This document shows, one piece after another, positions 6,837 to 15,249 of a stretch of DNA of 28,084 nt (its first letter is position 1; each line of letters begins with the position of its first letter). A model generated the notes under the pieces. It worked only from the letters and a program-made list of their open reading frames with translations. It had not been told where the DNA came from and did no database searches. A program made the translations under genes and the position numbers. Source of the stretch: CAYOMP01 sp964405075 (lineage in GTDB: Bacteria; Bacillota; Clostridia; Lachnospirales; Lachnospiraceae); assembly GCA_964405075.1 (NCBI GenBank), contig CAYOMP010000019.1, positions 1 to 28,084 of the forward strand, in the 5' to 3' direction.

Positions 6837-7838
6837 ATGAATATATACGACGTATCAAAGGCAGCTGGCGTTTCTATCGCAACAGTATCGCGAGTTCTTA
6901 ACGGCAGCCAAAATGTAAGCCCTAAAACAAAGGAAAAAGTATTGAAAGTTATTGATGAGATTGGTTACACTCCTAACGCTTTTGCCAGAGGGCTGGGTCT
7001 TAACACAATGCAAACCATTGGCATTATGTGTCCGGACTCTTCTGACCCATACCTTGCAGATGCTATTTACTATCTGGAGCGTGAATTACGTCAACAAGGC
7101 TATGATTCCATTCTTTGTTGCACAGGCTATCAATTACAAACTAAACAAAAATATCTTAAGTTATTACAGTCTAAACGTGTTGATGCCGTAATACTTATTG
7201 GTTCCAGTTTTGTAGAACCAAATCCAAAACAAAATCAATATATTATTGATGCTGCTACTAATATTCCAATCATTTTAATGAATGGTTTTTTAGATGCACC
7301 TAACATATATTGTACGTTATGTGATGATACACAGGCTGTGTCTGATGCAGTAACGTATCTGGTTGATTCAGGATGTAAGGATATTTTATATTTATATCAT
7401 TCATTGTCTTACAGTGGCATCCGTAAATTAGAAGGTTTTAAAGCAGGACACGTTGCGAAAGATTTACCAATCAGGGACGAGTATATGCAACAGTTTTCTG
7501 GTTCAATTCACCAGACAAAAGATTTTCTTATTGATTTAAAAAATAAAGGTCTGCACTTTGATGCTATTATCACATCTGATGATAGTCTGGCAGTTAGTGC
7601 CATCAAATATGCCAGAGCCTTCAATTTATCAGTTCCGAATGATTTAAGCATTGTAGGTTACAATAATTCCATAATGTCAGAATGTTGTGAACCAGAGCTT
7701 ACTTCTATAGATAACAAAGTAGAAAGTGCCTGTGTTAACTCAGTTTCTTCATTAATGCAAGTTCTTTCAGGTTCCAGTGTTCCTGCTAAGATGATTTTCT
7801 CAGCAAACATTGTAAAACGTGGAACCACACGATTTTAA
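6837..7838 (+). CDS. LacI-family transcriptional regulator of hexuronate genes
   Basis: The 333-residue protein begins directly with the LacI helix-turn-helix (residues 1-25, DVSKAAGVSIATVSRVLNG), then the hinge region (NAFARGLG). A periplasmic-binding-protein-like effector domain follows (about 60-330; TIGIMCPDSSDPYLADAIYY, DAVILIGSS, DDSLAVSAIKYARA). The length and layout are complete. It is encoded divergently from uxaBA and 16 bases upstream of uxaC, so it most likely represses both in response to a uronate or pathway intermediate; the ligand cannot be read from sequence. Candidate operators are the pair at 6355-6370 and 6570-6585, which would also make it autoregulated. The ribosome site AAGGGAAG is moderate. 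Confidence 0.9.
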   Translation: MNIYDVSKAAGVSIATVSRVLNGSQNVSPKTKEKVLKVIDEIGYTPNAFARGLGLNTMQTIGIMCPDSSDPYLADAIYYLERELRQQGYDSILCCTGYQLQTKQKYLKLLQSKRVDAVILIGSSFVEPNPKQNQYIIDAATNIPIILMNGFLDAPNIYCTLCDDTQAVSDAVTYLVDSGCKDILYLYHSLSYSGIRKLEGFKAGHVAKDLPIRDEYMQQFSGSIHQTKDFLIDLKNKGLHFDAIITSDDSLAVSAIKYARAFNLSVPNDLSIVGYNNSIMSECCEPELTSIDNKVESACVNSVSSLMQVLSGSSVPAKMIFSANIVKRGTTRF

Positions 7839-7854
7839 AGGAGGATTATTACTT

Positions 7855-9261
7855 ATGAAACCATTTATGGACAAAGACTTTTTATTATCAAATGATACTG
7901 CAAAAATTTTGTATCATGAACATGCAGAAAAAACACCTGTCTTAGACTATCACTGTCACATCAATCCAAAGGAAATTGCAGAAGATAGAAAATTCGAAAA
8001 TATTACTCAGGTTTGGCTTGGTGGAGACCATTATAAATGGCGTCAGATGCGTTCAAACGGTGTAGATGAATTCTATATCACTGGTGGAGCTTCTGATAGA
8101 GAAAAATTCCAGAAATGGGCTGAAACACTTGAAAAAGCTATTGGTAACCCATTATATCACTGGAGCCATCTTGAACTTCAAAGATACTTTGGTTACACAG
8201 GTCACTTAAGTGGCGAAACTGCTGAAGAAGTATGGAATATCTGTAATGCAAAATTACAGGAAGATTCAATGACTGTTCGTAACTTAATCAAACAGTCTGG
8301 TGTAACATTAATCTGTACAACAGATGACCCAATCGATTCACTTGAATGGCACAAAGTTATCGCTGAAGATGATAGCTTTGATGTTCAAGTATTACCAGCT
8401 TGGCGTCCAGACAAAGCTATGAACATTGAAAAACCTGATTACTTAGATTATCTTGCTAAATTAAGTGATGTAAGCGGAATTAAGGTTAATAGCTTTGCTA
8501 CATTAAAAGATGCATTAGTTAACCGTCTTGACTTCTTTGCTTCTATGGGATGTCGTGCAACTGACCATGCTTTAGAATATGTAATGTATTACCCAGCTAC
8601 AGATGCTGAAATTGAAGCAATCTTTGCAAAACGTGCTGCCGGTGAAACAGTTACCAGAGAAGAAGAATTAAAATTCAAAACTGCATTTATGTTAGCTATG
8701 GGACGTGAATACCACAAACGTGATATGGCTATGCAGCTTCACTATGGATGTAAACGTGATAACAACGTATTCAGATATAATCAGTTAGGACCAGATACAG
8801 GATATGACTGTATTAATAACTTTGCTCCATCTGCTGAAATGGCTGATTTCTTAAATGCCCTTAACTCAACAGATGAATTACCAAAAACTATTCTTTACAG
8901 CTTAAATCCTAACGACAACGCTTCTATTGGAACTATCCTTGGATGTTTCCAGGATTCATCAGCTGTAGGTAAAATCCAGCAGGGTTCTGCTTGGTGGTTC
9001 AACGATCACAAAGTAGGTATGCAGGATCAGATGATTTCTCTTGCAAACTTAGGTTTACTTGGAAACTTCATCGGTATGTTAACAGACTCTAGAAGTTTCT
9101 TATCATACACTAGACATGAATATTTCAGAAGAATCCTTTGTAACTTAATCGGTACTTGGGTAGAGAACGGTGAATATCCAGCTGATATGAAGGTTCTTGG
9201 TAGAATGGTAGAAGATATTTCTTACAATAATGCTGTAAGATACTTTAACTTTGATTTATAA
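7855..9261 (+). CDS. uxaC: Glucuronate/galacturonate isomerase
   Basis: The 468-residue enzyme of the amidohydrolase-fold uronate isomerase family converts D-glucuronate to D-fructuronate and D-galacturonate to D-tagaturonate. It is the shared entry point of both arms encoded in this window. The metal-binding HxH lies at residues 33-35 (VLDYHCHINP). Other family landmarks include ITQVWLGGDHYKWRQMR, TTDDPIDSLEWH, MQLHYGCKRDNN, GWWFND-like SAWWFNDHKVGM and LTDSRSFLSYTRHEYFRR near the C-terminus. The length matches the family. The ATG at 7855 is chosen because AAGGAGG lies ten bases before it; a 12-residue upstream extension runs into the regulator gene and is unsupported. It is transcribed with the LacI-family gene and ends at the terminator at 9299-9336. 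Confidence 0.96.
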   Translation: MKPFMDKDFLLSNDTAKILYHEHAEKTPVLDYHCHINPKEIAEDRKFENITQVWLGGDHYKWRQMRSNGVDEFYITGGASDREKFQKWAETLEKAIGNPLYHWSHLELQRYFGYTGHLSGETAEEVWNICNAKLQEDSMTVRNLIKQSGVTLICTTDDPIDSLEWHKVIAEDDSFDVQVLPAWRPDKAMNIEKPDYLDYLAKLSDVSGIKVNSFATLKDALVNRLDFFASMGCRATDHALEYVMYYPATDAEIEAIFAKRAAGETVTREEELKFKTAFMLAMGREYHKRDMAMQLHYGCKRDNNVFRYNQLGPDTGYDCINNFAPSAEMADFLNALNSTDELPKTILYSLNPNDNASIGTILGCFQDSSAVGKIQQGSAWWFNDHKVGMQDQMISLANLGLLGNFIGMLTDSRSFLSYTRHEYFRRILCNLIGTWVENGEYPADMKVLGRMVEDISYNNAVRYFNFDL

Positions 9262-9298
9262 TTATTGTAGGCAATGTTAGTTATAGTACGCTTGGCAA

Positions 9299-9336
9299 AA
9301 AATAGCTTAGACCTTATGGTCTAAGCTATTTTCTTT
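9299..9336. terminator. Bidirectional terminator after uxaC
   Basis: A perfect 13-base-pair stem (9301-9313 with 9318-9330) has a TTAT loop. It is followed by TTCTTTT on the plus strand and preceded by an A run, so it serves uxaC and probably the convergent small membrane-protein gene whose stop codon abuts it. Confidence 0.9.
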
Positions 9337-9674
9337 TAAGAAACTTTTTTGTATCTCTTAACCAAGCTACTATGATATGAAATCATTATTGGCACAGGTA
9401 CTATTACACCACCGCACATAGGTACAACACACCATATTGAATCACCAATCATTACTCCTATGAAATAAGAAATCATAATTACAATACCATATACAATCCA
9501 CATTGTACCGTGTTTTCTATTCCACATATTCATATCTGTTAAATCACTTTCACTAGGTGGATTCTCCCCAGAATAGAATGCAACCGGCTTCTTACTCCTT
9601 AATTGAGATATTCCTATTCCAATCATAAAAACGGCAACCAACACAAAAATTGCTAATCCAAATACATTTTCCAT
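9336..9674 (-). CDS. Small hypothetical membrane protein
   Basis: The 112-residue protein has three predicted membrane segments (about residues 4-23, 57-75 and 78-100). Between the first and second lies a hydrophilic loop with FYSGENPPSESDLTDMN and MWNRKHG. That layout recalls small Clostridia membrane proteins of unknown function (DUF3784-like), but I cannot name the family with certainty. AGGAGG before the ATG at 9674 is strong. It stands alone between the two uronate clusters, and nothing in the sequence ties it to uronate metabolism. Confidence 0.7.
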   Translation of the reverse strand: MENVFGLAIFVLVAVFMIGIGISQLRSKKPVAFYSGENPPSESDLTDMNMWNRKHGTMWIVYGIVIMISYFIGVMIGDSIWCVVPMCGGVIVPVPIMISYHSSLVKRYKKVS

Positions 9675-9861
9675 AAAACTCCTCCTTTTTATTATACCCT
9701 TTTTCCTACAGCAAGATATATACTGATAATATCACCATTTAAACTATTTGAGAAGACTATACCCCACCAATTAAACATATGTTATATCTAATATCATAAT
9801 GCTATTCAACATTTCCCAGCTATATTACTCTTTTGAGTTATAATAGAAAATATCATAATAA

Positions 9862-9889
9862 AGTGTGCTCCGCACACTCTCGCGAAATC
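9862..9889 (-). repeat. CGCGAG-tagged hairpin in the 9675-10157 gap
   Basis: On the minus strand, GATTTCGCGAG leads into AGTGTGC/GCACACT with a 3-base loop, all within AT-rich DNA. The same plan (CGCGAG prefix, then a TGTGC-type hairpin with a 3-base loop) occurs on the plus strand at 24-49. The GATTT...CGCGAG prefix resembles the start of the repeat at 10069-10148. The surrounding gap of about 480 bases contains no gene. Confidence 0.5.
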
Positions 9890-9926
9890 TATACACTTTA
9901 ACATAACAAGGTATTTCCTATGATAT

Positions 9927-9991
9927 AAAAAGAGTGAATTTCACCCACACAATAGACTTATCATCTATCATTTTAAGTTACTCTTCACTCT
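9927..9991 (-). terminator. Probable terminator of uxuAB
   Basis: AGAGTGAA (9931-9938) and TTCACTCT (9984-9991) form an 8-base-pair closing stem with a long, partly paired interior. On the minus strand the stem is followed directly by TTTTTATA. It lies about 170 bases downstream of uxuB, the most likely place for the uxuAB transcript to end. The long loop lowers confidence. Confidence 0.5.
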
Positions 9992-10068
9992 GTATTCTAA
10001 TAAAATATTTTTTAATCTTTTTCTCACACATTATCATTAATTTGTATGTGAAAATTATGAAAAACACA

Positions 10069-10148
10069 CTTTGCAAGTTTCGTTAGTTTCGCGGCGCTCG
10101 TCGAAAACCTATGTAAACATATTTTTCTCCTCGTTGCTCGCGTAAATC
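10069..10148 (-). repeat. Dispersed structured repeat, copy A
   Basis: Read on the minus strand, this 80-base unit begins GATTTACGCGAGCAAC and ends with GCGCCGCGAAACT and AAACTTGCAAAG. The same blocks frame copy B at 21082-21163. The middle forms a hairpin around TATGT/ACATA, flanked by GAAAA and TTTTC, and the CGCG blocks can pair across it. It lies directly downstream of the uxuB stop codon. The class is not recognised; the details are under findings. Confidence 0.6.
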
Positions 10149-10157
10149 AAATATCAC

Positions 10158-11774
10158 CTATATTATTTCTTCCAAAGTTTTTCTAACTGCACCGTTACCT
10201 GATAACATCCGGCTTAGATAGTTACATACCTTATCGCTCATACCTACTTCATACAGATTAACTCCAAAAATCTTTTCATTTTCAAGGATAGGTTTTACAA
10301 CTGTTTCGATCTGAGCTACATCAGTCATACCAATTGCTAATTTATCCGCATATGGTTTAACTGTATTAAGCATTGGGTCCGGACTTAGTTCAAATTCTCT
10401 TCCGTTATCATCAATACCCATCAAGTATCTTAACCATCCGGCGAATACTGCTGGAATTAACTTCAAATCATCTACATTTAAGCTATCTGATGCCTTATAT
10501 GCCTTAATAGTTTCACCAAATCTAATAGCTAATTTTTGTGATGTATCTGTGGCGATTCTCTGTGGTGTATCTGGCATAAATGGGTTAGGAATTCTTACAT
10601 TAAGTACTGTATCTATAAATTCCTTAGGGTCTAAAATGCCCGGATTAACTACTACCGGTAATCCTTCTACATATCCTATACCTTCTACTAATTTTCTTAA
10701 TGTATCATCCTTCATTTCCTTAGAAATTAAATCATATCCCAATACACATCCAAAGACAGCTAAAGCAGTGTGTAATGGATTTAAGCATGTACATACTTTC
10801 ATTTTTTCTACTTTGTCTACCGTTTCCTTATCAGTAAACATTAAGCCACCTTTTTCAAGGTTAGGTCTTCCGTTAGGGAATGCGTCTTCAATTACTAAAT
10901 ATTCACATTCTTCTGCATTTACAAAAGGTGCTACATAGGTATTTTTTGAAGTAATTACTGGTTCTAATTCTTCAATACCATCAGCCCCTAGGATTTTTTC
11001 TACTGATGCGTCTGGTCTTGGAGTAATTTTATCAATCATAGACCAAGGAAATGACACCTTATCAGCATCATTTACATAGCTTTCAAATCCAGCTTCTGCT
11101 ACACCATTAGCTACCCAGTTCTTAGCAAATGCATTTACCGCTTCGTACAATTTAGTTCCATTATGAGAACAGTTATCCATACTTACCATAGCGATAGGTT
11201 TAGCACCATTCTGGTAACGTGTATATAATAATGATACTACTTTTCCCAAGTAACTTTCAGGCTTACTTGGACCTGCCTTAAAATCATTTTCTATAGCTGG
11301 TAATACTTCACCCTTGGCATTAGCTATAGCGTATCCTTTTTCTGTAATTGTAAAGCTTGCCATCTGCAAAGAATCTTTTGTAAAGATTTCTTTTAATCTT
11401 TCAAATTCTACTTTATTATCTGAATCTAATGCTAACGATTCTACAACACTACCTACTACTGTTTTTTCAACGTTTCCGTCAGCCTTTAAAGTAACTAAGA
11501 TATTGTAGTCATCATGAGGATGATTCATTTTCTCAACGATTTCATAATCATAGCCTTCTGCTACAATAAGACCTCTATCTAGTGTACCATCATTAAGCAT
11601 ATTCTGAACTACATTTGCCTGAAATGCTCTGAATATATTACCTGCTCCAAAATGAATCCAAAATGGATTTTCTTTTGTGGCTTTTGTAACTGTTTCTCTA
11701 TCAAACTGCGGTAATTTATAGCCTTTATCTTCCCATGCTTTTCTATCCTGTAAACCTGCATTATTTAACTGCAT
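10158..11774 (-). CDS. uxuB: Fructuronate reductase (mannitol dehydrogenase family)
   Basis: The 538-residue NAD-dependent oxidoreductase reduces D-fructuronate to D-mannonate in the glucuronate arm. The N-terminal Rossmann segment is FWIHFGAGNIFRAFQANVV (about residues 35-53). The C-terminal signature is KVCTCLNPLHTALAVFG (about 325-341), with the Asn and His of the catalytic set; the Lys lies one residue further from the Asn than in uxaB here. It is longer than uxaB and clearly a separate subfamily, so the two are not recent duplicates. The ATG at 11774 follows the uxuA stop codon by one base, with AGGAGC inside the uxuA end. This start is preferred over a 54-base upstream one that overlaps uxuA. 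Confidence 0.93.
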   Translation of the reverse strand: MQLNNAGLQDRKAWEDKGYKLPQFDRETVTKATKENPFWIHFGAGNIFRAFQANVVQNMLNDGTLDRGLIVAEGYDYEIVEKMNHPHDDYNILVTLKADGNVEKTVVGSVVESLALDSDNKVEFERLKEIFTKDSLQMASFTITEKGYAIANAKGEVLPAIENDFKAGPSKPESYLGKVVSLLYTRYQNGAKPIAMVSMDNCSHNGTKLYEAVNAFAKNWVANGVAEAGFESYVNDADKVSFPWSMIDKITPRPDASVEKILGADGIEELEPVITSKNTYVAPFVNAEECEYLVIEDAFPNGRPNLEKGGLMFTDKETVDKVEKMKVCTCLNPLHTALAVFGCVLGYDLISKEMKDDTLRKLVEGIGYVEGLPVVVNPGILDPKEFIDTVLNVRIPNPFMPDTPQRIATDTSQKLAIRFGETIKAYKASDSLNVDDLKLIPAVFAGWLRYLMGIDDNGREFELSPDPMLNTVKPYADKLAIGMTDVAQIETVVKPILENEKIFGVNLYEVGMSDKVCNYLSRMLSGNGAVRKTLEEII

Positions 11775-11775
11775 A

Positions 11776-12843
11776 CTAGCGAGCTCCTTTCTCAATAGCT
11801 TCCCATAAACCGTTAATATAAGTTGCACCTAAAGCTCTGTCATATAATCCATAACCTGGCATTGCCTTTTCTCCCCAAATCATTCTTCCATGGTCTGGAC
11901 GAATAGGTCCTGTAAATCCGATATCATATAGTGCCTTTACAATTTCATACATATCAAAGCTGCCATCAGCCGAAAGGTGAGCTGCTTCTTCAAAATCTGT
12001 AGGTGTATTAAATTTCAAATTTCTAACATGTGCAAAATGAATTCTTCCCTTTAATGAACGAATCATATCTGGCAAATCATTTTCAAGGTTAGTACCATAA
12101 GAACCAGAACAGAAAGTTACACCATTATGAGGGTTATCTACCATTTCCATCATTCTTAAAATGTTTTTCTTATTAATAATAATTCTTGGAAGTCCAAATA
12201 CACTCCATGCCGGGTCATCCGGGTGAATAGCCATGTTAATATCATATTTGTCACATACCGGCATAATTCTTTCTAAGAAATATTTAAGATTTTCAAATAA
12301 TTTTTCATCATCTACATCCTTATACATTTCAAATAATTCTTTTACTTTTTCCATTCTTTCAGGTTCCCATCCTGGCATTACTGTACCATTCATGTCACCT
12401 GCGATAGATTCAAACATTTTTTCAGGTATAAGAGCATCTACTGCTTCCTGTGTATATGCCAATACAGTTGAACCATCTGGTCTCTTTCTGGCTAATTCAG
12501 TTCTTGTCCAGTCAAATACCGGCATAAAATTATAGCATACCAAATGAATATCTTCTTTGCCAAGATTTTCCAATGTTTCAATATAGTTATCAATATATTT
12601 ATCTCTATCTTCTGAACCAATCTTAATTGCATCGTGAACGTTAACACTTTCGATACCAGCCACTTTTAATCCAGCTGCTGCAACTTCATCTTTCATCTGA
12701 CGAATTCTTTCCTGGCTCCACACTTCGCCTGGTGCTGTATCGTATAAAGTTGTAATAACTCCATGTACCCCCGGAATCTGTCTAATCTGTTCCAAAGTAA
12801 CAGTGTCAAATTTTGAACCATACCATCTTAACGTCATTTCCAT
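11776..12843 (-). CDS. uxuA: Mannonate dehydratase
   Basis: The 355-residue TIM-barrel enzyme dehydrates D-mannonate to KDG, the convergence point with the uxaA product. Family hallmarks are the N-terminal MTLRWYG, PGVHGVITTLYD, AGLKVAGIESVNVHD, the metal-ligand regions MAIHPDDPAW, VTFCSGSYGTN and FAHVRNLKF, and GPIRPDHGRMIWGE near the C-terminus. The ATG at 12843 is chosen because AAGGAGA stands just before it and the family starts here; an upstream in-frame ATG adds only a Lys-rich 11-residue stretch without a ribosome site. It is the first gene of a two-gene operon with uxuB, divergent from the AraC-family regulator. Confidence 0.96.
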   Translation of the reverse strand: MEMTLRWYGSKFDTVTLEQIRQIPGVHGVITTLYDTAPGEVWSQERIRQMKDEVAAAGLKVAGIESVNVHDAIKIGSEDRDKYIDNYIETLENLGKEDIHLVCYNFMPVFDWTRTELARKRPDGSTVLAYTQEAVDALIPEKMFESIAGDMNGTVMPGWEPERMEKVKELFEMYKDVDDEKLFENLKYFLERIMPVCDKYDINMAIHPDDPAWSVFGLPRIIINKKNILRMMEMVDNPHNGVTFCSGSYGTNLENDLPDMIRSLKGRIHFAHVRNLKFNTPTDFEEAAHLSADGSFDMYEIVKALYDIGFTGPIRPDHGRMIWGEKAMPGYGLYDRALGATYINGLWEAIEKGAR

Positions 12844-12884
12844 AGTTTTTTTCTCCTTTTTCTTAATCTTCTTCATATATACAA

Positions 12885-12996
12885 TGTTTTATGCTAACCA
12901 ATTTAAGTATCTCTATACCCCTATTATAAAAAAAAGAAACAGAAATACCATTGATGTAATTGTTGTTCACATTGCAAATCTTGTTGTTTTATGCTA
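12885..12996. promoter_or_regulatory. uxuA-araC control region with a 12-bp direct repeat
   Basis: The 183-base divergent gap holds TGTTTTATGCTA twice, at 12885-12896 and 12985-12996, exactly 100 bases apart in the same orientation. A TATAAT on the minus strand (12928-12923) is a candidate -10 element for uxuAB, but its -35 match is poor, as expected for an activator-dependent promoter. AraC-family proteins often bind direct repeats, so the adjacent regulator is the natural candidate to bind here. Confidence 0.5.
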
Positions 12997-13026
12997 TTTT
13001 TAAATTAATAAAAAAGGAGAGAAGAA

Positions 13027-13911
13027 ATGAAACGAAATCTAGAAACTACTTTTAGTACCAGACAATATATGCTCTCAAAAGATTTTGAGATATATTATTA
13101 TAATGATGCCGGTTTAGACAAGGTTAATCTGCACAGCCATAACTATTATGAATTTTATATTTTTATAGAGGGTGATGTGACTATTCAAATTAATGAAGAT
13201 ATGCATCCATTAAAATCCGGCGATATTATGCTGATTCCGCCTAATATTCCACATAAAGCTATAGTTCACAATCATTCTATTCCTTATAGACGTTTCGTAT
13301 TTTGGATTAGTCAGGATTATTGCAATCATTTAGTAGATATTTCCTCTGACTATGGTTTTATTATGCAGCATGTATCTTTAAATAAAAATTATATATTCCA
13401 TACTGACAAAATCATTTTTAACGCAATCCAATCTAAAGTATTGCGTCTGTTAGAAGAATTACATTCTGACTCCTTTGGACGAAATGCACAGATTCCTTTA
13501 TGTGTAAACGATTTAATTCTTCACCTTAATCGTTTTGCCCATGAACAGTTATATATTGCAACTCCAAAGGCAAATATTCCTCTGTACCAGAGTATTTGTC
13601 AGTTCATTGAAGAACATATAGAAGAGGACTTGTCCCTTGATAGATTAGCCAAGGAATTTTTCTTAAATAAATATCATATAGCCCACATATTTAAAGATAA
13701 TATCGGTCTGTCCGTTCATCAATATATAACAAAAAAACGCCTCTCGTTATGCCGAGAAGCGATTCTTAGTAATGAAAATATTAGTGACATATGGCAAAAC
13801 TTTGGCTTTGGAGATTATTCCAGCTTTTACCGTGCCTTCAAAAAGGAATACGGCATTTCGCCAAAGGAATTAAAAACCAAAGCCTCTGCTATTATTCAAT
13901 CTTCAAAATAA
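13027..13911 (+). CDS. AraC-family transcriptional regulator
   Basis: The 294-residue protein has an N-terminal cupin sensor (about residues 30-85; LHSHNYYEFYIFIEGDVTI and GDIMLIPPNIPHKAI). The C-terminal AraC/XylS DNA-binding domain (about 185-288) has two helix-turn-helix motifs, one around LSLDRLAKEFFLNKYHIAHIF and one ending FGFGDYSSFYRAFKKEYGISP. AGGAG seven bases before the ATG at 13027 supports the start. It is divergent from uxuAB, so it probably controls mannonate-pathway expression in response to a uronate or uronate oligomer; the ligand is unknown. Its stop codon is one base from that of the convergent protease gene. Confidence 0.9.
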   Translation: MKRNLETTFSTRQYMLSKDFEIYYYNDAGLDKVNLHSHNYYEFYIFIEGDVTIQINEDMHPLKSGDIMLIPPNIPHKAIVHNHSIPYRRFVFWISQDYCNHLVDISSDYGFIMQHVSLNKNYIFHTDKIIFNAIQSKVLRLLEELHSDSFGRNAQIPLCVNDLILHLNRFAHEQLYIATPKANIPLYQSICQFIEEHIEEDLSLDRLAKEFFLNKYHIAHIFKDNIGLSVHQYITKKRLSLCREAILSNENISDIWQNFGFGDYSSFYRAFKKEYGISPKELKTKASAIIQSSK

Positions 13912-13912
13912 C

Positions 13913-15235
13913 CTATTGTTTAAGTATTTCAATTGCCTTTTGTAATTGATTATCCTCTTCTTCTGTTCTAACTACCTGACTGGCTACTGCTTCGTCAAGC
14001 TCTACCTCCACATCTGGTTCAATACCAATTCCATGGATATTGTTTCCATTAGGTGTATAGTATTTAGATATTGTAAGCTTAAGAGCTGTTCCATCTCCCA
14101 AGTCAAAGAGTCTTTGTACTATACCCTTTCCAAATGTGGTAGTTCCTACGATTGTACCAACACCATAATCCTTTACAGCCCCTGCAAATATTTCTGATGC
14201 ACTGGCACTATTTCCATTAACCAATACTGTCATTGGAACATTTAACTGATGCTCTTCATCTGATTTGTATTCTTCACGATTGCCATATTTGTCTTCCGTA
14301 TATACAATCATTCCTTCCGGCAGAATCTCATCCAGCATATTTACTACTACATCTAATACTCCACCCGGATTATCTCTCAAGTCAACAACTAATCCTTCCA
14401 TTCCCTGATTAGTTAACTCAGCTAACGCTTTGCTAAACTGTTCATCTGTTACTTCATCAAATTCTGCAACTTCAATATATCCAATATTATCTTCTAACAT
14501 CTTATAACTAATGGTTGGAACTTCAATTTCACGACGTTCTACTGTCATCGTTATATAATCATTTATGCTTGTTCTGGCAACTGTTATTTCAACAGTAGTT
14601 CCAGCTTCACCTTTTATCTTAGATACTACTTCTGATAAATCCCTACCAGTTACTTCTTCTCCATCGACCTTGTATAAAACATCACCTGGTAATATACCAG
14701 CCTCTTCTCCAGGACTGCCTTCAAAAGGTTTAACCAAGGTAATAATACCTGTTTCTACATTCTGTGATACTGTAACACCAATTCCACAATATGTACCATT
14801 CGTACTTTCCATCAAACTGTCAAATTCTTCTTTTGTATAATACACAGAATATGGATCATCCAATCCAGCCATATATCCCGCATACATTCCTTCTGCCAGC
14901 TTAGTATCATCCGCTTCATCTAAAAAATATGCCTCTACAATCTTATCTATTGCTTGTAATTTCTGTACTACCTTAGAATTAATAATCCCTTTATCTTTAC
15001 TATCAGATGTTTCTTCTGTCGTATCTTTAATGTCCTTAATTTTGAAATTAGCCAAAACGTTGTTTATTGAAAATACTAAAAAAACTACTACAGCTATACT
15101 AATCAGACAGCATACATAGCCTTTCACAAAACCTTTATTATCGCCTTTTTTAGTATCCATATCATTAATTAATTCAATATCGCTTTTTGGGTCTTCTTTT
15201 TCAAAATCGCTATTATATCCATTATTATTATCCAT
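13913..15235 (-). CDS. S41 family C-terminal processing protease (CtpA-like)
   Basis: The 440-residue protease has a cytoplasmic N-terminus, one membrane segment (about residues 40-60) and an extracellular part. It has an N-terminal helical region, a PDZ domain (about 145-225; GSPGEEAGILPGDVLYKVDG) and the S41 tail-specific protease domain. The catalytic region contains NGNSASASEIFAGAVKDYG (the Ser) and TTFGKGIVQ (the Lys), both intact. Such proteases trim or degrade envelope proteins. Being last in an operon with FtsEX and an EnvC-like hydrolase, it may process or clear that hydrolase or another wall enzyme; this is inference. AGGCGG precedes the ATG at 15235. Confidence 0.93.
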   Translation of the reverse strand: MDNNNGYNSDFEKEDPKSDIELINDMDTKKGDNKGFVKGYVCCLISIAVVVFLVFSINNVLANFKIKDIKDTTEETSDSKDKGIINSKVVQKLQAIDKIVEAYFLDEADDTKLAEGMYAGYMAGLDDPYSVYYTKEEFDSLMESTNGTYCGIGVTVSQNVETGIITLVKPFEGSPGEEAGILPGDVLYKVDGEEVTGRDLSEVVSKIKGEAGTTVEITVARTSINDYITMTVERREIEVPTISYKMLEDNIGYIEVAEFDEVTDEQFSKALAELTNQGMEGLVVDLRDNPGGVLDVVVNMLDEILPEGMIVYTEDKYGNREEYKSDEEHQLNVPMTVLVNGNSASASEIFAGAVKDYGVGTIVGTTTFGKGIVQRLFDLGDGTALKLTISKYYTPNGNNIHGIGIEPDVEVELDEAVASQVVRTEEEDNQLQKAIEILKQ

Positions 15236-15249
15236 TTATCTATCCGCCT

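Noticed and set aside
10549..10938. Open frame opposite uxuB
   Set aside because: Fully inside a confident conserved gene, with no family features and no ribosome site.
12844..12876. N-terminal extension of uxuA (Lys-rich 11 residues)
   Set aside because: The ribosome site and family N-terminus both point to the ATG at 12843.
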